Assembly (NCBI RefSeq): GCF_001039355.2
Contig: NW_019773625.1
Coordinates: 1,334,132-1,396,131, forward strand
From: Lingula anatina
Taxonomy: Eukaryota > Brachiopoda > Lingulata > Lingulida > Lingulidae
Length of the DNA: 62,000 bases
Direction of reading: 5' to 3'
This document shows, one piece after another, positions 13,062 through 26,023 of this stretch. Each line of letters opens with the position of its first letter. Position 1 is the stretch's first letter. The notes below the pieces were generated by a model. It made no database searches. It saw only the letters and a list, made by a program, of their open reading frames with translations, and was not told the origin of the DNA. A program made the translations under genes and the position numbers.

Positions 13062-13211
13062 TGGACCCATAGCAGTAGTAGTCTGAAGGTTCATTGGCCA
13101 GAATGTTTATTATAGAAGCTTAGGACCAATGAACCCTCTATTAAAAAACTGATGAAAATGTTACGATTTTTCAGACCAATGAACCTTCGTTCGGATGATC
13201 GAGACGCACCC
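13062..13211. mobile_element. hAT-type MITE (family C), copy 2
   Basis: A perfect 8-bp direct repeat TTGAATCC flanks the element (13054-13061 and 13212-13219). The interior matches copies 1 and 3, with GTCTGAAGGTTCATTGG near the left end. Confidence 0.8.
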
Positions 13212-15012
13212 TTGAATCCTATCCACACAGAGACTTCCTGCTCTTTATAAGTCCTAAATTGTGAAGTTTTTTTTTCTTTTTTGGACTGAGTCTGTGATAC
13301 AACAGACTTAATTTATACTGTGACTGTGTAGTCACGTTAAACACATTGTCTACTAAAAATGGCCATGAAATCACCCATTTGTTATCAATCTTATCCTTAA
13401 TCTCCGTTAGTGATGCCCTTCAGGGTTTCTGATCATTTTCAGCAGTCTTGAAATCTATAGTAACTGCATGTGAGTGGCTTAGGTGGCACACGTCCAGTAT
13501 TAGTCTCTAATATGGAATAACATAGTGTCATTGTGGTTTCTACAATAGGTCATGGAGTCAATTTTGATAAATCTTTTATCCTGTAATAAGCTTTACCTGT
13601 ATGAGTATTAGGACTTTTTGACAGAAAAAGACTAAGCAGCAAGATAATTAGATAAACTTCTAAACTTAATAACCATCCAGTTCAACAGAATATATATATG
13701 TAAAAACTGTTCTATTTGACCATCCAAATGAATTATTGGATGACGCAAGAGGATCAATTAGCAAACTATTATCCATTAAATAATTCTTATGGGATCCAGT
13801 CGTAAATCTTTCAAGCAGACACCTGATAGAAGCCACATACAGCTAATATATAATAGCTATAGAACACTCACAGGGTTTGAGCAGAAGTGTCTTTTACTTC
13901 ATTGGTTTAATATATTGCCACAGTTTCTGCAAAAGGTAATGAAATCAATTTAGACAAATTGATCCACCAACAGGCTTTTATTCAGTAAAGCACCTTGTGA
14001 GTGCATTGAATTTCTATGATGCCATTACAAGTGGATCAGTTGGCTAACTTTAATCTATCGAATAATTCCAATTAAGTAGATCACAGATGAATCCTCTTGG
14101 GCTTCCCTCGGTTCCCGGGCCCTGAACATTCAGGCATTGTTCATCGGCCATTAAATAACTACTCATGGTGTCTCTCTTTCTCTGGCTAATGGAATATTCA
14201 ATAATGAAAACCAATATGTTAGAGCGAGATCATCACCTCCCACAGAGATACAATACATAATATGACAATGCAGAACACTGACAAGGTGGCCAGGCTTCAA
14301 TATTATTTAAAGGTACTCCATACTGGATTTACCCACAAAAATTAATTTTTCTAAAAAAAAGAAAAAAAAAAAAAAAAAAAAATCATACTCGTGATTCATT
14401 GCTCTACCAGCATCCCTGCATTTGGATTTAATGCTCTTTACATTTTTCTATTCAGTTATTTGGTTCTAAATGGAAGGCCGGTCACTTAGAATGGCATGTC
14501 TTCCTGCACATAAAATACTTTCAGAAGGAACTTGCTCAGTTATCTGTAATCCAGGCGTCATTATTCCATTTTCCCGGCGTAATTCAAATTTGAGGTCAAC
14601 ATAACATGGACGTAAACTCTGAGACTCTAATATATTAAAAATGAATTACTGAATGGCTAAAACTTTCTCAAATATCTTAATAGTTTTTTTATTATTTATA
14701 GGGTTTTGTAAAAATATTTCATTTAAGCTAATGTTTATAAACATGTATTTACATGCATGGATAATTTTAGCTGCAACTTCACTGTATATTATTGTTCCAT
14801 TTTTTACCTCAGTCTCTCTTCGTAGGGCCATAGTTATTTTATCAAAGGTGAAGATATTCCTTAGGGGCAAAAGAAAAAACAAAAACATCATGATAATACC
14901 TTTGTGACACTCAACAGACCGACCTGACTGAACATTCACAGTCTAGGCTTGACACCTGATGCTAAATAACAAGTTGCCCGGTAGGTATTTCTCGTTTAGT
15001 AACAGATTATAG

Positions 15013-15015
<3 letters not shown>

Positions 15016-15064
<49 letters not shown>

Positions 15065-15098
15065 GAAAGAGACAGAAAGACAGAGAGAGAGAGAAAGA
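15016..15098. repeat. (GT)n then (GA)n microsatellite
   Basis: About 16 GT units pass into GA-rich repeats. Translation across it gives meaningless Cys-Val and Glu-Arg runs. Confidence 0.9.
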
Positions 15099-15350
15099 TT
15101 AATAGTGCACATATAGCATGTCAAAAACACATTCAGTTGCACAGTGTATCTCCACCACCTGTAGGCAACTTACCTGTGCCCTTGTTAATACATATGCCTA
15201 GATTCTCAACTCCTCTGAGATCACTTATATGGTGTAATATCCATGGCAGAGGATAGACTTAGATATTTCATTCTATTTATCATTATAAAACTGTGCACTG
15301 TCTTTTTTTGTGGTTTCCTGAGTACAATGATAGCTGAGCACCATGTAGCC

Positions 15351-15516
15351 CAGGGGCGTAACCAGGCATACGCACGGATGCACTGTGCGTACAATTTTTT
15401 GAGCCAACCATGATATTATTCTCCAAAAATTCAGTGTATTTTTCACAGAATATAATTGTACCTGGGAATTTTCAAAATCTGTGCGTACAATTTTAAATGG
15501 TCTGGTTACGCCCCTG
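15351..15516. mobile_element. hAT-like short element with 5-bp duplication
   Basis: The ends CAGGGGCGTAACCAG and CTGGTTACGCCCCTG are perfect inverted repeats. TAGCC flanks both sides (15346-15350 and 15517-15521). A GTGCGTACAATTTT motif occurs twice inside in direct orientation. Termini of the CAG...CTG type with 5-bp duplications fit a hAT subgroup. Confidence 0.8.
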
Positions 15517-16804
15517 TAGCCTACTTAGTGCTGTTGACAGAGTTTATTGTGTGCTAATACATCGTCACACAATCACATCAGGTGGTATTTTAGTCATTTT
15601 TTTTTTTTTTTTGTAAGTTAAACCACAGTACATTAAATATTGTAATGTACTGGTACTTCCTTGCCAAGGTTCTGGTATGTATCTCTGTGTTCGATCATCC
15701 TCCACAGTAAATATATATCAAGGTTTTGTTTTAAATATGTGATGTATTTAATAACAACTATATAATGAACTTAAGCATCTGACTGCCTCTTTGAAAACAA
15801 AACTGGAACAATACTTACTTGATAAAGTTAAAGCTGCACATCAGATCCTTTAGACTGTTAATAATTCTTGCTGACTGAATTGTCCAGACAAGTCCAACGT
15901 GATGTATAATAATGTAATACAGTCAAGTAAATTTATAAATTATAAATCCCTTGTTCCATCTGTAACAGAATAATATCCTGCATCCAGTCTGTCTTTCAGT
16001 ATATAAAATACTACATTTACATAATATGAATATACCTTGAAATACTTGTATATATCTGCACAGATCCAGTGCTTCAGGAGGCGACTTCACTCATTTGAAT
16101 TCCTATATGCCCATAGTCCTAGAATAAAGAAGATAACATCTACAGTCATTTGACTATCTCAAAATATCTTCCTGTGAGCATCCTGAAAACCATTCAAAAG
16201 TGCCCCCATATTTGCCACCTAGACTTGGCATAAACTAAGATAACATCTATCCTATAGCATACCTCCTAATGTATTGTGTTAGTCTGTATATATGCGTCCT
16301 TAAAATCCCAAGTGATAGCATCTGGTCTGTGGAATACCTTCATGCAGCAACCACCTGTTGATTATGGCCACCATCCCCACCATATACACACCAAGGCTGG
16401 CAAATCAGATATTATCTGAAGATCAGAAATAATTTACCCTCATGCTCAGGAGTGTGATGGGTCTCTGGAGTTCTCTGCATCAATTTATTTGTTGGGGCAA
16501 GGTAATGATTCCCTGTCATGAGATGCATGGGCATGAAGGACAAATAAATGCCACGTCCCTGATGCAGAGTCCAGCTGACATTTTCGTGTCAACTGCAGAC
16601 AATAAACTTTGTGATACAGTCAGATCTGTAGTTGTACAATTTTTTTTGTTTCGTGACACTTGCGTCTGGTGAATCCAGTTAAATTGTACATGTACCTGCA
16701 TATACATGTAGAATATAATTACTATCATAGGAATTTAATACGCTCATTCTGGGTTGATACAGAAAAAAGGACTGGCATAAACGAAGAATAAAACATTGTT
16801 ACAA

Positions 16805-16979
16805 TGGGGGCGTCTCGATAGTCCGAAGGTTCATTGGTCCGAAGGTTCATTGGTTCAAAAACGGGAACATTTTCATCTCTTTTTTAATCAAGGGTTCATT
16901 GGTCCGAAGATTCTGTGGTGAACATTCGGACCAATGAACCTTCGGACTATTGAACCTTCGGACTATTGCTACGGCCCCA
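16805..16979. mobile_element. hAT-type MITE (family C), copy 3
   Basis: TTACAA flanks both sides, the remnant of an 8-bp duplication whose outer bases differ. The arms carry two tandem GTCCGAAGGTTCATTG-like units on each side, giving a strong hairpin. Confidence 0.8.
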
Positions 16980-17844
16980 TTACAACAGGTCTATGTACTG
17001 GTACATTAGTTGCTAGTCTTGATCATAAAAAAATGAATGTGCTAGTCTATAATGCTGATGTTAAAATCTTTGAAGAAAAATAAAAGACCAGTCTTATATG
17101 TTACATAATATATATTAAATAATTATTATAAATGGTCTGTATATCATAATAAGTCAAACATAGCCATCAGACTGAAATGGATATACATGTATAATCACTT
17201 ATTAATTAGACTTTTACAACGCTCTTTAACTCTGGGTGTAAGTTGAAATTTATTGTAAGCTTTTGTTATACATGTAGTATTATAACAAGACTGCAGTTGA
17301 ATAGAAAATGTCAACAATTTTAACATTCAAGCTGTTATTCCTTTGAGGATTTTGTTGGGTGATCTGAATTAAGGTTGCTTTTATTGATGTGAATAACATG
17401 ACTTACATCGGGTCATATACCAGTAGAGTGAAATGTATCCTTAAACTTCATGTACTGAAAGCATGCTGTAGATCATAAAAACATCTTCAGTTACACATGC
17501 TACACTGTATATAATCTTGTTGTTTGAAGTTCCCAATAATTAATACAAATATGTTCACGAGTACAACATACCTACCTGTACCAAGACTTTCCATTAGAGA
17601 CTAAAATGTGTTAAGTTCGTAACTGACTATAACGGACATATAAAAGGGCATGATTTTCAACTTTGTTTGTTTATTTACTCACCCGTACATTATAAGAACG
17701 GTCCTCGCTCAGCTGATCTATTTAAATATCAATTCAGGTATTTTCCTTTTGTTGACGCAGGGTGTTTACCAGCTGATTGAATCTACTTATCAGGTAAATA
17801 GCAACCATTAGGCTTAAGTATGAGAAAGAAACCAGATTCTATCA

Positions 17845-17905
17845 ATGGGGGAGGAGGGAGGGGGAGGGGAGAGATGGGGCGAGGGTTTGGGAGTGAGGGT
17901 TAATT
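17845..17905 (+). repeat. G-rich purine tract
   Basis: Multiple runs of three or more G within 60 bases (GGGGGAGGAGGGAGGGGGAG and similar) could form a G-quadruplex on the plus strand. It is far from any recognised gene. Confidence 0.5.
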
Positions 17906-20090
17906 TTCTGCTTTTCTCCATAACTGGGCCTCAATTCTGTAATGATCTTCAGCAAAAAGTAAGATGCAGACATTAACATGAAAGCTTGTTTATATCTTAT
18001 GAGCATTTTTATCTAGTATCTATATGCACTTAATTGTTTTGGGAGTAATAACTGTAACCTGCAATTATAATTTTGCTTTCTACTCAAGGTGTCTGACAAC
18101 TGATACTCCCTTTTGACTATTAAACCATAAAATACTGCATATATATCAAAACCATGCTAGCACAGGTATACAGTAATGACTCGATCTTTTCAATGGGCAA
18201 AAAATATCAAACTTTTGGACACACAATTTTATAATCACAAAAATTATATTTCTATATAGCATTTATGGTGCTTTTGCCACATAGCCTAGAACTAAAGAGT
18301 AGCCTGCTTTCCAATTCTGTTGTTATAACTCAGTAGGATTGTTCTAATTTGAAAAAAAAAATTGACTTAAAGATATTACAGGATCTGTAAAATTCACAAT
18401 TTTCCCAGCTTGAAAAGAATGACTAATTTCCATACCTAGTATTTTCTAAAGGTTACATAGTCCAGTCAAAAAAAAAAAAAACAAATTGCATTTTTCTCAG
18501 CAAGGCAATAACTGTTTTGTGAACCTCTATTACAAACACAAGTGATTACAATCAACCTGAAACCTCTTCCCTATCAATGTCTTTTACCGAAAATCCAAGC
18601 TCACTCCACAAAATAAATATGTAATTCTTATGTTGAAGCAATATATTTTTCAATCCTAATGAATTTTCCTTCTAAGTATCATCAAATGGATCCTTGGAAA
18701 TATTGTGCCATCGCCCAAGAGACTGTATTAATTCAATTGCTCTGTCCAAACACCCAATCCCCCGTTTCCAAATGGACTGTAACCCCAAGGGGGTTAAACC
18801 CCCAAGACGGAATTACGTTGAGTATATTAATAATGTTGGCATAATGTTGGCAATTTGTCTTTTTTTATGCACAGTACATTAAAAACAATATATGCACAGA
18901 ATAACTACATACCTTGGCTTTCTTTGTTTGAAATGTGTGCATGAAATATAGCACAGATAGTTTTTTTTTTAAGAAGTGCAGAGACTATTGAATCAGTAAA
19001 AAAAAAAATGATTGTAAAATTTGTACCTGTCTCACTGCAGGTAAATTTATGGTAATTTAAAACCCTATACCTTATTTCACGCAAGTGTCACTCACACAAT
19101 TCCTCATACAAATTTAATCTAAAAAAAACATTTTAGGAATTCAGCTGTTCTACTAGTTACTTCAGCTTACAATATCACAATACAACTTGTTTTTTAACAA
19201 GCAACCTGAATACACAGGCACTCCCTCCCTCAGTGACTTCTGTGTGTTTTGCTAATATATTAACCCAAGCAGAAGAAAGCACCGCTTCACCATATTGTAA
19301 GAATTATAAAACCTCTCTTCAAAAGTCAAAGGAAACAGCTTGCTTAAGTTAAACGAAACAAATTACGCATGTTTTCCAATTTTTAACACATTTTAACAAC
19401 ATTATGATATGGAAAAATATTGCGCAGGTTGGGTTCAATTCAGAATTATATTTTTGTTTTTTTGCATGATATATATGATATTTAGAATAAACACAGCACA
19501 CTGAAACAGGTTTTTCGTACAATTTGTCTATGGGCCAATGCTAACAAAACAATGAATTGTCTCTTAAAAGAATTGTATCCATGAAGGGTTAAAACTTCTT
19601 CAAAATTATTATCTTCTTCCTTATCAATATATGAGGCAGAGCAATTACTATAAATTTCTGTGCTTCTTTCACATAAGAAAAACATCTTAAAATATATAAA
19701 AGAAGTTCAAATAAATGCCCTGTAACACATAAAAGAATTAGCACTCGTTTCCTACACAACTCATAAAATTTCCGTGAAAAAAAAATCTTTCCAGCGTTGA
19801 AAAAACTCCAAAACTGTACCTTCTTCAAATTTCTTGTTATATATTTGGCATGCTTATTTTCCCTATAGGCTGTAAAGCACAGAGGGGAGAAATTATCTGT
19901 GCAAATATTATTTTTTAATGTAACATAATCTGTGTTATTTGTTCAAGTTATACTATTTGAACCACCATATATACAGTGTTATTTGGAAATGTATTAAATA
20001 GGAAAAATTTGACATATAAGCACTTGCTAAATGTGCATCTTTCAACATCTGATGAAAATTAATCCGTACATCATATAATAAATTACTCAC

Positions 20091-20460
20091 CCTCTCTGCA
20101 AATTTGCATCTCCACGTTTTTTACCCAAAGTGATGGCAAGTTCTGGGGCAGAATCTAAGACACAGGTGCTCGTCTTTCACTTGATATGAAATGACCAAAG
20201 CAATCCAAAAACCTCGATCTGCTGCTGGAACTTTGATGTGCCCCTTGCTTCTCTAATTGCAGACTGGAGAGTCTTTAGAATCTTTTTTTCCGCAGTCCTG
20301 TGACAGGTAGTCTTTGACGGCGCTGGCTGGGTCAAAAAAACAGCTGAATCTATCCACACACAAGTACAAACACACTCACACAACAGACAGTTCTGGATGG
20401 CAAACTGGTGGCAAAAATCAATACTCAGCAACTATCTGACTATCAGCGTGTATTCACCTG
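20091..20460 (-). other. Possible first exon or promoter region of the minus-strand gene
   Basis: On the minus strand a GAGAGG|GTGAGT donor ends a segment that is less A+T-rich than its surroundings. An 84-codon open frame (20177-20431) has no recognisable homology and is probably untranslated. This could be the 5' UTR exon of the gene whose start codon is at 5750; the link is inference. Confidence 0.25.
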
Positions 20461-20599
20461 TTGTAATATGACACCCTGTATCAAGGCAGATCTAATTTTC
20501 ATCGCCACTTACCCACTTGGGCATGGTTAGATAGATATATACACGATTGTAATAAGAAAGAAAATGAAGCACGTGTCATTTAGTGTCAGTCGGCCAATG

Positions 20600-22143
20600 A
20601 CCTCCCCCATGCAAAATTCAAAAGCAATGCCTTGTTGGCAAATGCTTCAACTGTACGCTATGCTGCTGTGCGTGCATTCCAATAGAATGCCGATGTAATT
20701 AGTAATGGCACATGCTTATTTTCATTAGCAGTTCTTGAAATGAGAATCAGGATATAAAAAAAATTGGATACAGAAGAAAAATTATAAGTAACAAGCACTG
20801 ACAGAAATTACTTCATGCAGATATGAAATGTCAGCTTGTTATCTTGTTATCTATGTTATCAAAAAAAAAAACAAAAAAAAACTCTTAACCACTTTTGTCC
20901 CCAAAAGACACCACAATCTGTAATTTTTTTTTCATTTTTTCAGACACTGTTCACTGATATAACACTATTGATTGGTAACATGAACTATCCTGCAAGGAAA
21001 AAAAAGCTACTTTCCTAGGCAATAGCCTAGAGACTTGGGAGTTGCTGTGCAGTAAATTACAAATCAATTATGCCAAATTGCCAAACTATTTTCGTACCTA
21101 TTGTCTGTATCTCCTTGTACACAGCAGTAAGTGCGCCATATCACATTAGAATAGGCCAAGGTGATAGCTGGACTAACTTATAAACGAGAATATATAAATT
21201 CATAGATATTATGTTGGGAAGGTCTAAACGAAAGTCATATTTAAATAACATATTTGGCGCTATCTTGATAATAATAATAAATAAAATAAAATAAAATAAA
21301 ATAGAAAAATTTGAAGAAAAAAGCCAACTGCGTGAAGGGATAACATTTTTGTTACATTGCAAGGAAGTGTCACCCGGCCTTTTACGTCATAACATCAAAC
21401 ATGAGCTTAGGTTTCAAAAAAAAAAAAAAAAAAGAAACTCTGAACATTTATCCTGGGACCCAACACCTAACCTTGATGAATCTCAGGAACCCTCAGATAT
21501 TGAATTTAAAAAATGCAGAATTCTCGCTTTTCTGCAGAAAAAGCTCATGTCTGTATCATACATTCAGTCCGATGTCTGAAGTTTCTAAATGCGTCCAGCA
21601 CAAGAGTAACATTATCCAGTGACTTCCAAAATTTACAGAGTAGGTATTTAATTATAACCTCATCTTCCCACGAAAACATTGTAATGGACCTCAAAAGAAA
21701 CAACAACCTATCCAGCCGAATTATTTTCAATATTGGCAACATTACGTGGGGAAAAATCAATATCTGCCATGACAGTAATGTTACATCACCTCACAATTTA
21801 TGAGGGAAAACTCACATTTAGAGGCAAAATGAAAATGAAGGTATTGGCTTAAAGCCCAGCATCCTAGAAACAACCTCAGTTGGCAATATATATACACAAT
21901 TAGGTTTTTGCCTCTGAACTTATCAGCAAAGGGGTATTTCTTAAAACATGCAATATGTGGCGAACATGTTATGTTGTGCAAAAGATTCATTCTATAGGAC
22001 TTGTGAGGAATCAACCAGAAAAACATCTGTGGAAAAATTATGCCAACTTTTATTCATTGATGCACTGACCTTGTGCAGTCTGTCATAATTTTCAATTCCA
22101 CTCCCTTCCAAATCTGGCAGAATTGTGCTTACTTTTACTCTAA
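20600..22143. other. Non-coding DNA
   Basis: No exon or repeat family was recognised apart from poly-A tracts and a short (TAAAA)n run near 21,285. Open frames here have no protein-like character. Confidence 0.4.
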
Positions 22144-22318
22144 GGCCGCATTCAAAACAGTGGACTAACTAGTCTACGGGTCAAATGTGGCGACCCACTA
22201 AAAAGCTTGACATCTAATCGGCTAATAGACACTGAATAGATGTCCCGTGGAGAAGTATTCAATTAGGTCCGCCATATTTGACCCGCGATCTAGGTAGTCC
22301 ACTGTTCTGAATGCAGCC
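22144..22318. mobile_element. Palindromic MITE (AGAACAGTGGACT group) with TAA duplication
   Basis: TAA GGCCGCATTCA on the left and TGAATGCAGCC TAA on the right show the same termini and target site as the 302-bp element at 3172-3473, although the interiors differ. The arms pair CAGTGGACTAACTAGTC with its mirror. Confidence 0.8.
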
Positions 22319-22351
22319 TAAGTCACCAGACCTTGCTTGGCCCTCTCAAAT

Positions 22352-22508
22352 TAAAATGCATTCAGAACAGCTCCATTTAAAAGCTTGCTGTTTACTTCCC
22401 ATTTAGACACTAAATAGATTCCCTGCAGGGATTATGCAACAAGCATTCAAGTGGGTCGGCCATATTTGATTCACGGATCTGTTAGTCCCCTGTTCTGAAT
22501 GCGCTCTT
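22352..22508. mobile_element. Diverged neighbour copy of the same MITE group
   Basis: ATGCATTCAGAACAG and CTGTTCTGAATGCG form the ends, about 35 bp from the previous element. Two related elements so close together suggest insertion next to, or duplication of, an older copy. Confidence 0.6.
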
Positions 22509-23845
22509 AGATGATTCCCACAGCAATCCTCTTATTTTATCCTACCCACATATTATACATATACAAAGAAATGTATTTCTCATGGTGCTGAGATAGCTGT
22601 AATAAGTCATTTACTTCATGGGATGAAAAAAATGGTACTATAGCTTCAACTTATCTAAAAATGGCCTACGGACATATTATTGGTTTTGACTCCGATCTCA
22701 AAATTATATAAATTATGTGCTGATGTGTTTCCTATTCTGTCTGCTTATTTGACTCCAGAGGTCTGCAAAACGTGCATTCTCGTAAGGAAAACATAGGCTT
22801 CAAACAAACCAAAGACCAATACATAACACTATGTCAACTAATTTGACATTAAGTGAGGCGTGAATGAGAAATTTGCTACTGTATAATGAAAATTAATAAC
22901 TTGCCAGGATATTGGCTGATAATCTAACTCCACACCACAACAAGCAATGCTCAGCTGATACCATACAAAATAGGGAGACAGTATACAAGCAGACAGAATA
23001 GGTTTGTGGTGTATCTGGCTACAGATCTCTTAAGTCTTTATATATAAGAGATTATATTGCAGTCTGTGTCATAATCTTTTCAGCTTATTGGCCATTCAGA
23101 CCACCACTTACCTAAAAACTACTGGTCCGAATCAGAATTCACTGGTCCAAATAAAGTTTCAATAATACTGGTCAGTTTCCCCTATTGCATAAATATTAAT
23201 AAGACCTTGATTTTGCCAAAGAAAAAAGGTACAAATAACTTCCAGCATTCATCAATGGCAACAGATAGGGAACTGTAGCAAGTACAGAAGCACCACTGGG
23301 TGACACAGAGTAGCATATATCCTTATTAACTGCAGCAGAGGAGACTGCACAATTGCATTCTCCCAAAACACAATCACTCATTGTAGCTAAGTCCATACAA
23401 AAAAAGGATTTCTAAAATTAAACCATGCATCATAAATAACAAAAAGGTATTTCATGTGGATCATTATTTTTTGTAATCAAAGCATATAAGCTTATTGATT
23501 ATCATCATACACTTTAATTGAAAATCAAATGAGACATAAAGAATATAAAATATAACAATATAATTTATTTATTCACTTATGCATTTAAATAAGTCATTCC
23601 CATCATACCTTACCATGGTTGGGGTTGCTATTGGCAGTTCCTCAATGGATAATTCTATATCTGATTCACAGCATTGAGTGTTTGCAGTATGTGTTAATTA
23701 TTGATTAATATTTCGTCTTTCTTTTAAGTCAAAATAAACTGCACAGGACAGGCTGACCTGGCCTATGGACCAAGTATTAAAAACACTGAATACACTGGGC
23801 CAGCTCATTCAGACAAATGCTTTCAGGCAACTGAAATACATTCAG
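22509..23845. other. Intergenic DNA downstream of NIP7
   Basis: No coding exon was recognised. The piece around 23,100-23,170 contains short ACTGGTCCGAAT-like repeats that resemble degraded transposon sequence. Confidence 0.4.
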
Positions 23846-23851
23846 TTTATT
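23846..23851 (-). terminator. NIP7 polyadenylation signal
   Basis: AATAAA on the minus strand lies about 45 bases downstream of the NIP7 stop codon, giving a very short 3' UTR. Confidence 0.65.
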
Positions 23852-23893
23852 GAGATAAACATGGATTAAATTAAATAAGAGTCTGGTAATGTT

Positions 23894-26023
23894 TCAAGTC
23901 AACGTGTCCTCACTTCGTATATATTCCCCAATGTCAGCTTGGTGGAATGTGACTACTGTCATTGGGTCCACCCGTCTGCAGTCTTCTGTCGACTTGGCAG
24001 CTACTCCAAAACCCTGAAATTCAAAGACAGTGCATTTTTTCAGTTATCCATGTTGCTCAATAATCCAGAGATTAAATCACAATATAATAAACTCAGGGTG
24101 CAGAATAAGAACTTGTCTTTGATTTAAGTAGTTAGTGTGTGCATGTGCCATCTTTTATGAAAAAATGAACAATTTACAAAATATACTATTGCACATTACA
24201 ATCAGTGAAAGAACCTGGCATATTTTTGTCAATTTACTACAGTAACTGTGTTTACTAAGAAAAGTTTGATTTTGTTTTAAAATCACAGCTTTTCTACAAA
24301 TTAAAAACAAATTAAGTACTATCAATAAAACAGAGTTCAGTTCCAAAAGTGGCCACAAGATGGAGCCAGGAGTTCACTTCTAAAAATGGCCACAAGATGG
24401 AGCCAGTGCCCACTCACCAGTGGTAGGTCACTCATGGAGTACACTATGACCCCCTGGTACTGGGGGGTGTTTTCTGTGATCCTTCCAAGACCAGACTTCA
24501 TCACATGGTGGCCATAGAGGAACTGCTGTTCTGCACTGGGTTTCACCCAGATTTTATACTAAATAAAAAAATTACATAAATATATTGTAATATTATAAGA
24601 CCATTATTAGTGGATAAGAGAACAGACCAAGATGAAGGATGCCAGACATCTAAGCCACTGAGGCTGCTAAATGATAGTTAATTACCCCGTAACAGCTTCA
24701 GTATGCGTGCCAGACATCTAAGCCACTTAAGCTGAATGCAGTTTAGTGAGAACCCCCTTGGAGATGGGTCAATCCTGCTAGATCTATCTAGGTATGGGAA
24801 TGGGATCTTACTCTTACCTTTGCATACGGTGCCAGAAAGTCCAGAGCAGTAATGTGCAAACGAAACTTTCCTGATTTGGTAAATTTTCCAAAACAAGTAC
24901 CAAAGCTGACCAAATTTTCTCTGGAAATGTTTGCTGCCTTCTTCATCGTCTCTTCCCTAAAAAGAGTTATGGATAATGAATAAGTAATTTCATAAAAAGT
25001 AATTACCTGTTTTAAAAAACTCTGTATTAATCAGGCAATACTGGTACAAATTAATTGATACATACCAATATAAAATGCAATTAAGATACCCTTCATAGAG
25101 TGGATAAAATCTTTGGTCATGTTCTATAATTTTCCAGCACATTCAGTGATGACTAAAACCTTAATTTATACCTACAAACTTTTCAGAAAAACTCCAAATT
25201 GATATGTATTGGTTATAGGTTATGGCAAGCTTAACCTTACATGTGTTAGGACTTTCTATTATTTATTTATTCATTTATTTATATGGAGAGTGAGAGGCTA
25301 GGAGAATAAAATTAATATGGAAAGAGGGAGCACAAAACTGGTTCATGGAGCCTTAGGGTGCTTTCCCAGAGATTTAGATCGACCTAACTCCCTGGGGGTT
25401 CAGGCTAAATTGCAGTCAGCCGAGCAGACACCATAGTTAATTACCTCCTTAGAGCTTTTAGTAGGCGGGACAGACGCTTAAGCCAGCCAAGCTGACAGTA
25501 ATCTAGTGAGACTCCCCACAGGGATAGATCGATCTAAAAATCTATGGAAATGGGGTGTTATTCTGTGTGTCCAGCATACTTACATGACATAATAAACCCT
25601 ATCCTTGTGCAGTCTGAAGCAGTAGGTACCATCTGGTCTGTCTATCAACAACTTGATGTTTTCACCGATGCTAAAAAATATTTTTAAAAACTCTGTTGAT
25701 TTTAGATTTATTTAGTAATAATGCAGTTACTATAAGTACGTTGGCACTAACAGAAATAAATGACAACTAAGTGATTATATGAGGGCCAGGTTGTGAGGCA
25801 GAAGGAAAATTTGGGAGGCCCTAAAGAGTAAATTGAGGGAGCCTGGTATATACTAACTTGTACGCTGAATGATTATAAATCAAACACATCAATACAAGCT
25901 GGGCATAGCTATCGAGACAAGATATATCAAATATATAAATATATAAATAACTGATGGATCTACTTACTACTTAGACAGCTTTTCGAAAAATGTTTTGGTC
26001 TCTTCTTCAGTTAGTGGTCGCAT
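23894..26023 (-). CDS. NIP7: 60S ribosome biogenesis protein NIP7, complete, five exons
   Basis: NIP7 is a nucleolar factor needed for pre-rRNA processing and 60S subunit assembly. The exons are 25968-26023, 25584-25670, 24818-24956, 24418-24558 and 23894-24013; all have GT-AG borders and the sum is 543 bp, a 180-aa protein, the length I recall for human NIP7. The start MRPLTEEET, the core [19 protein letters not shown] and [10 protein letters not shown], and the end [11 protein letters not shown] are family signatures. The C-terminal half is the PUA RNA-binding domain (about residues 95-175). At the exon 2/3 join the residues read [13 protein letters not shown], slightly unlike the vertebrate YYVSEKIMK. 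MITEs occupy introns 2 and 3. It is transcribed divergently from the 26.8-kb gene. Confidence 0.96.
24640..24812. mobile_element. MITE in NIP7 intron 3, reaching the splice donor
   Basis: The right end GGTATGGGAATGGGATC is followed by TTA and then only seven bases of intron before the exon 3 donor at 24817. The interior (GCCAGACATCTAAG, CTTAAGCTGAATGCAG) matches the element at 46186-46428. The left terminus is not clear, so the copy may be truncated. It makes up most of the 259-bp intron. Confidence 0.65.
25356..25556. mobile_element. MITE in NIP7 intron 2 with TTA duplication
   Basis: TTA flanks both ends; ends contain GGGTGCTTTCCCAGA and TGGAAATGGGGTG with paired TAGATCGA motifs. It is the same family as 9300-9513 and shares the GACCTAACTCCCTGGGGGTT segment. 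Confidence 0.7.

Larger units (their letters stand above)
10450..20090. other. Long non-coding stretch (intron or intergenic)
   Basis: No coding exon was recognised. The stretch holds several MITEs, microsatellites and A+T-rich unique DNA. It may be the first intron of the gene starting at 5750 if the exon candidates at 10291-10449 and about 20.1-20.45 kb are real. Confidence 0.4.

Noticed and set aside
14646-14939. Overlapping 97- and 84-codon frames on opposite strands
   Set aside because: A+T-rich chance frames in non-coding DNA; no splice context, motif or signal supports either strand.
20177-20431. 84-codon minus-strand frame near a splice donor
   Set aside because: No homology or domain is visible; if the segment is an exon it is more likely 5' UTR.
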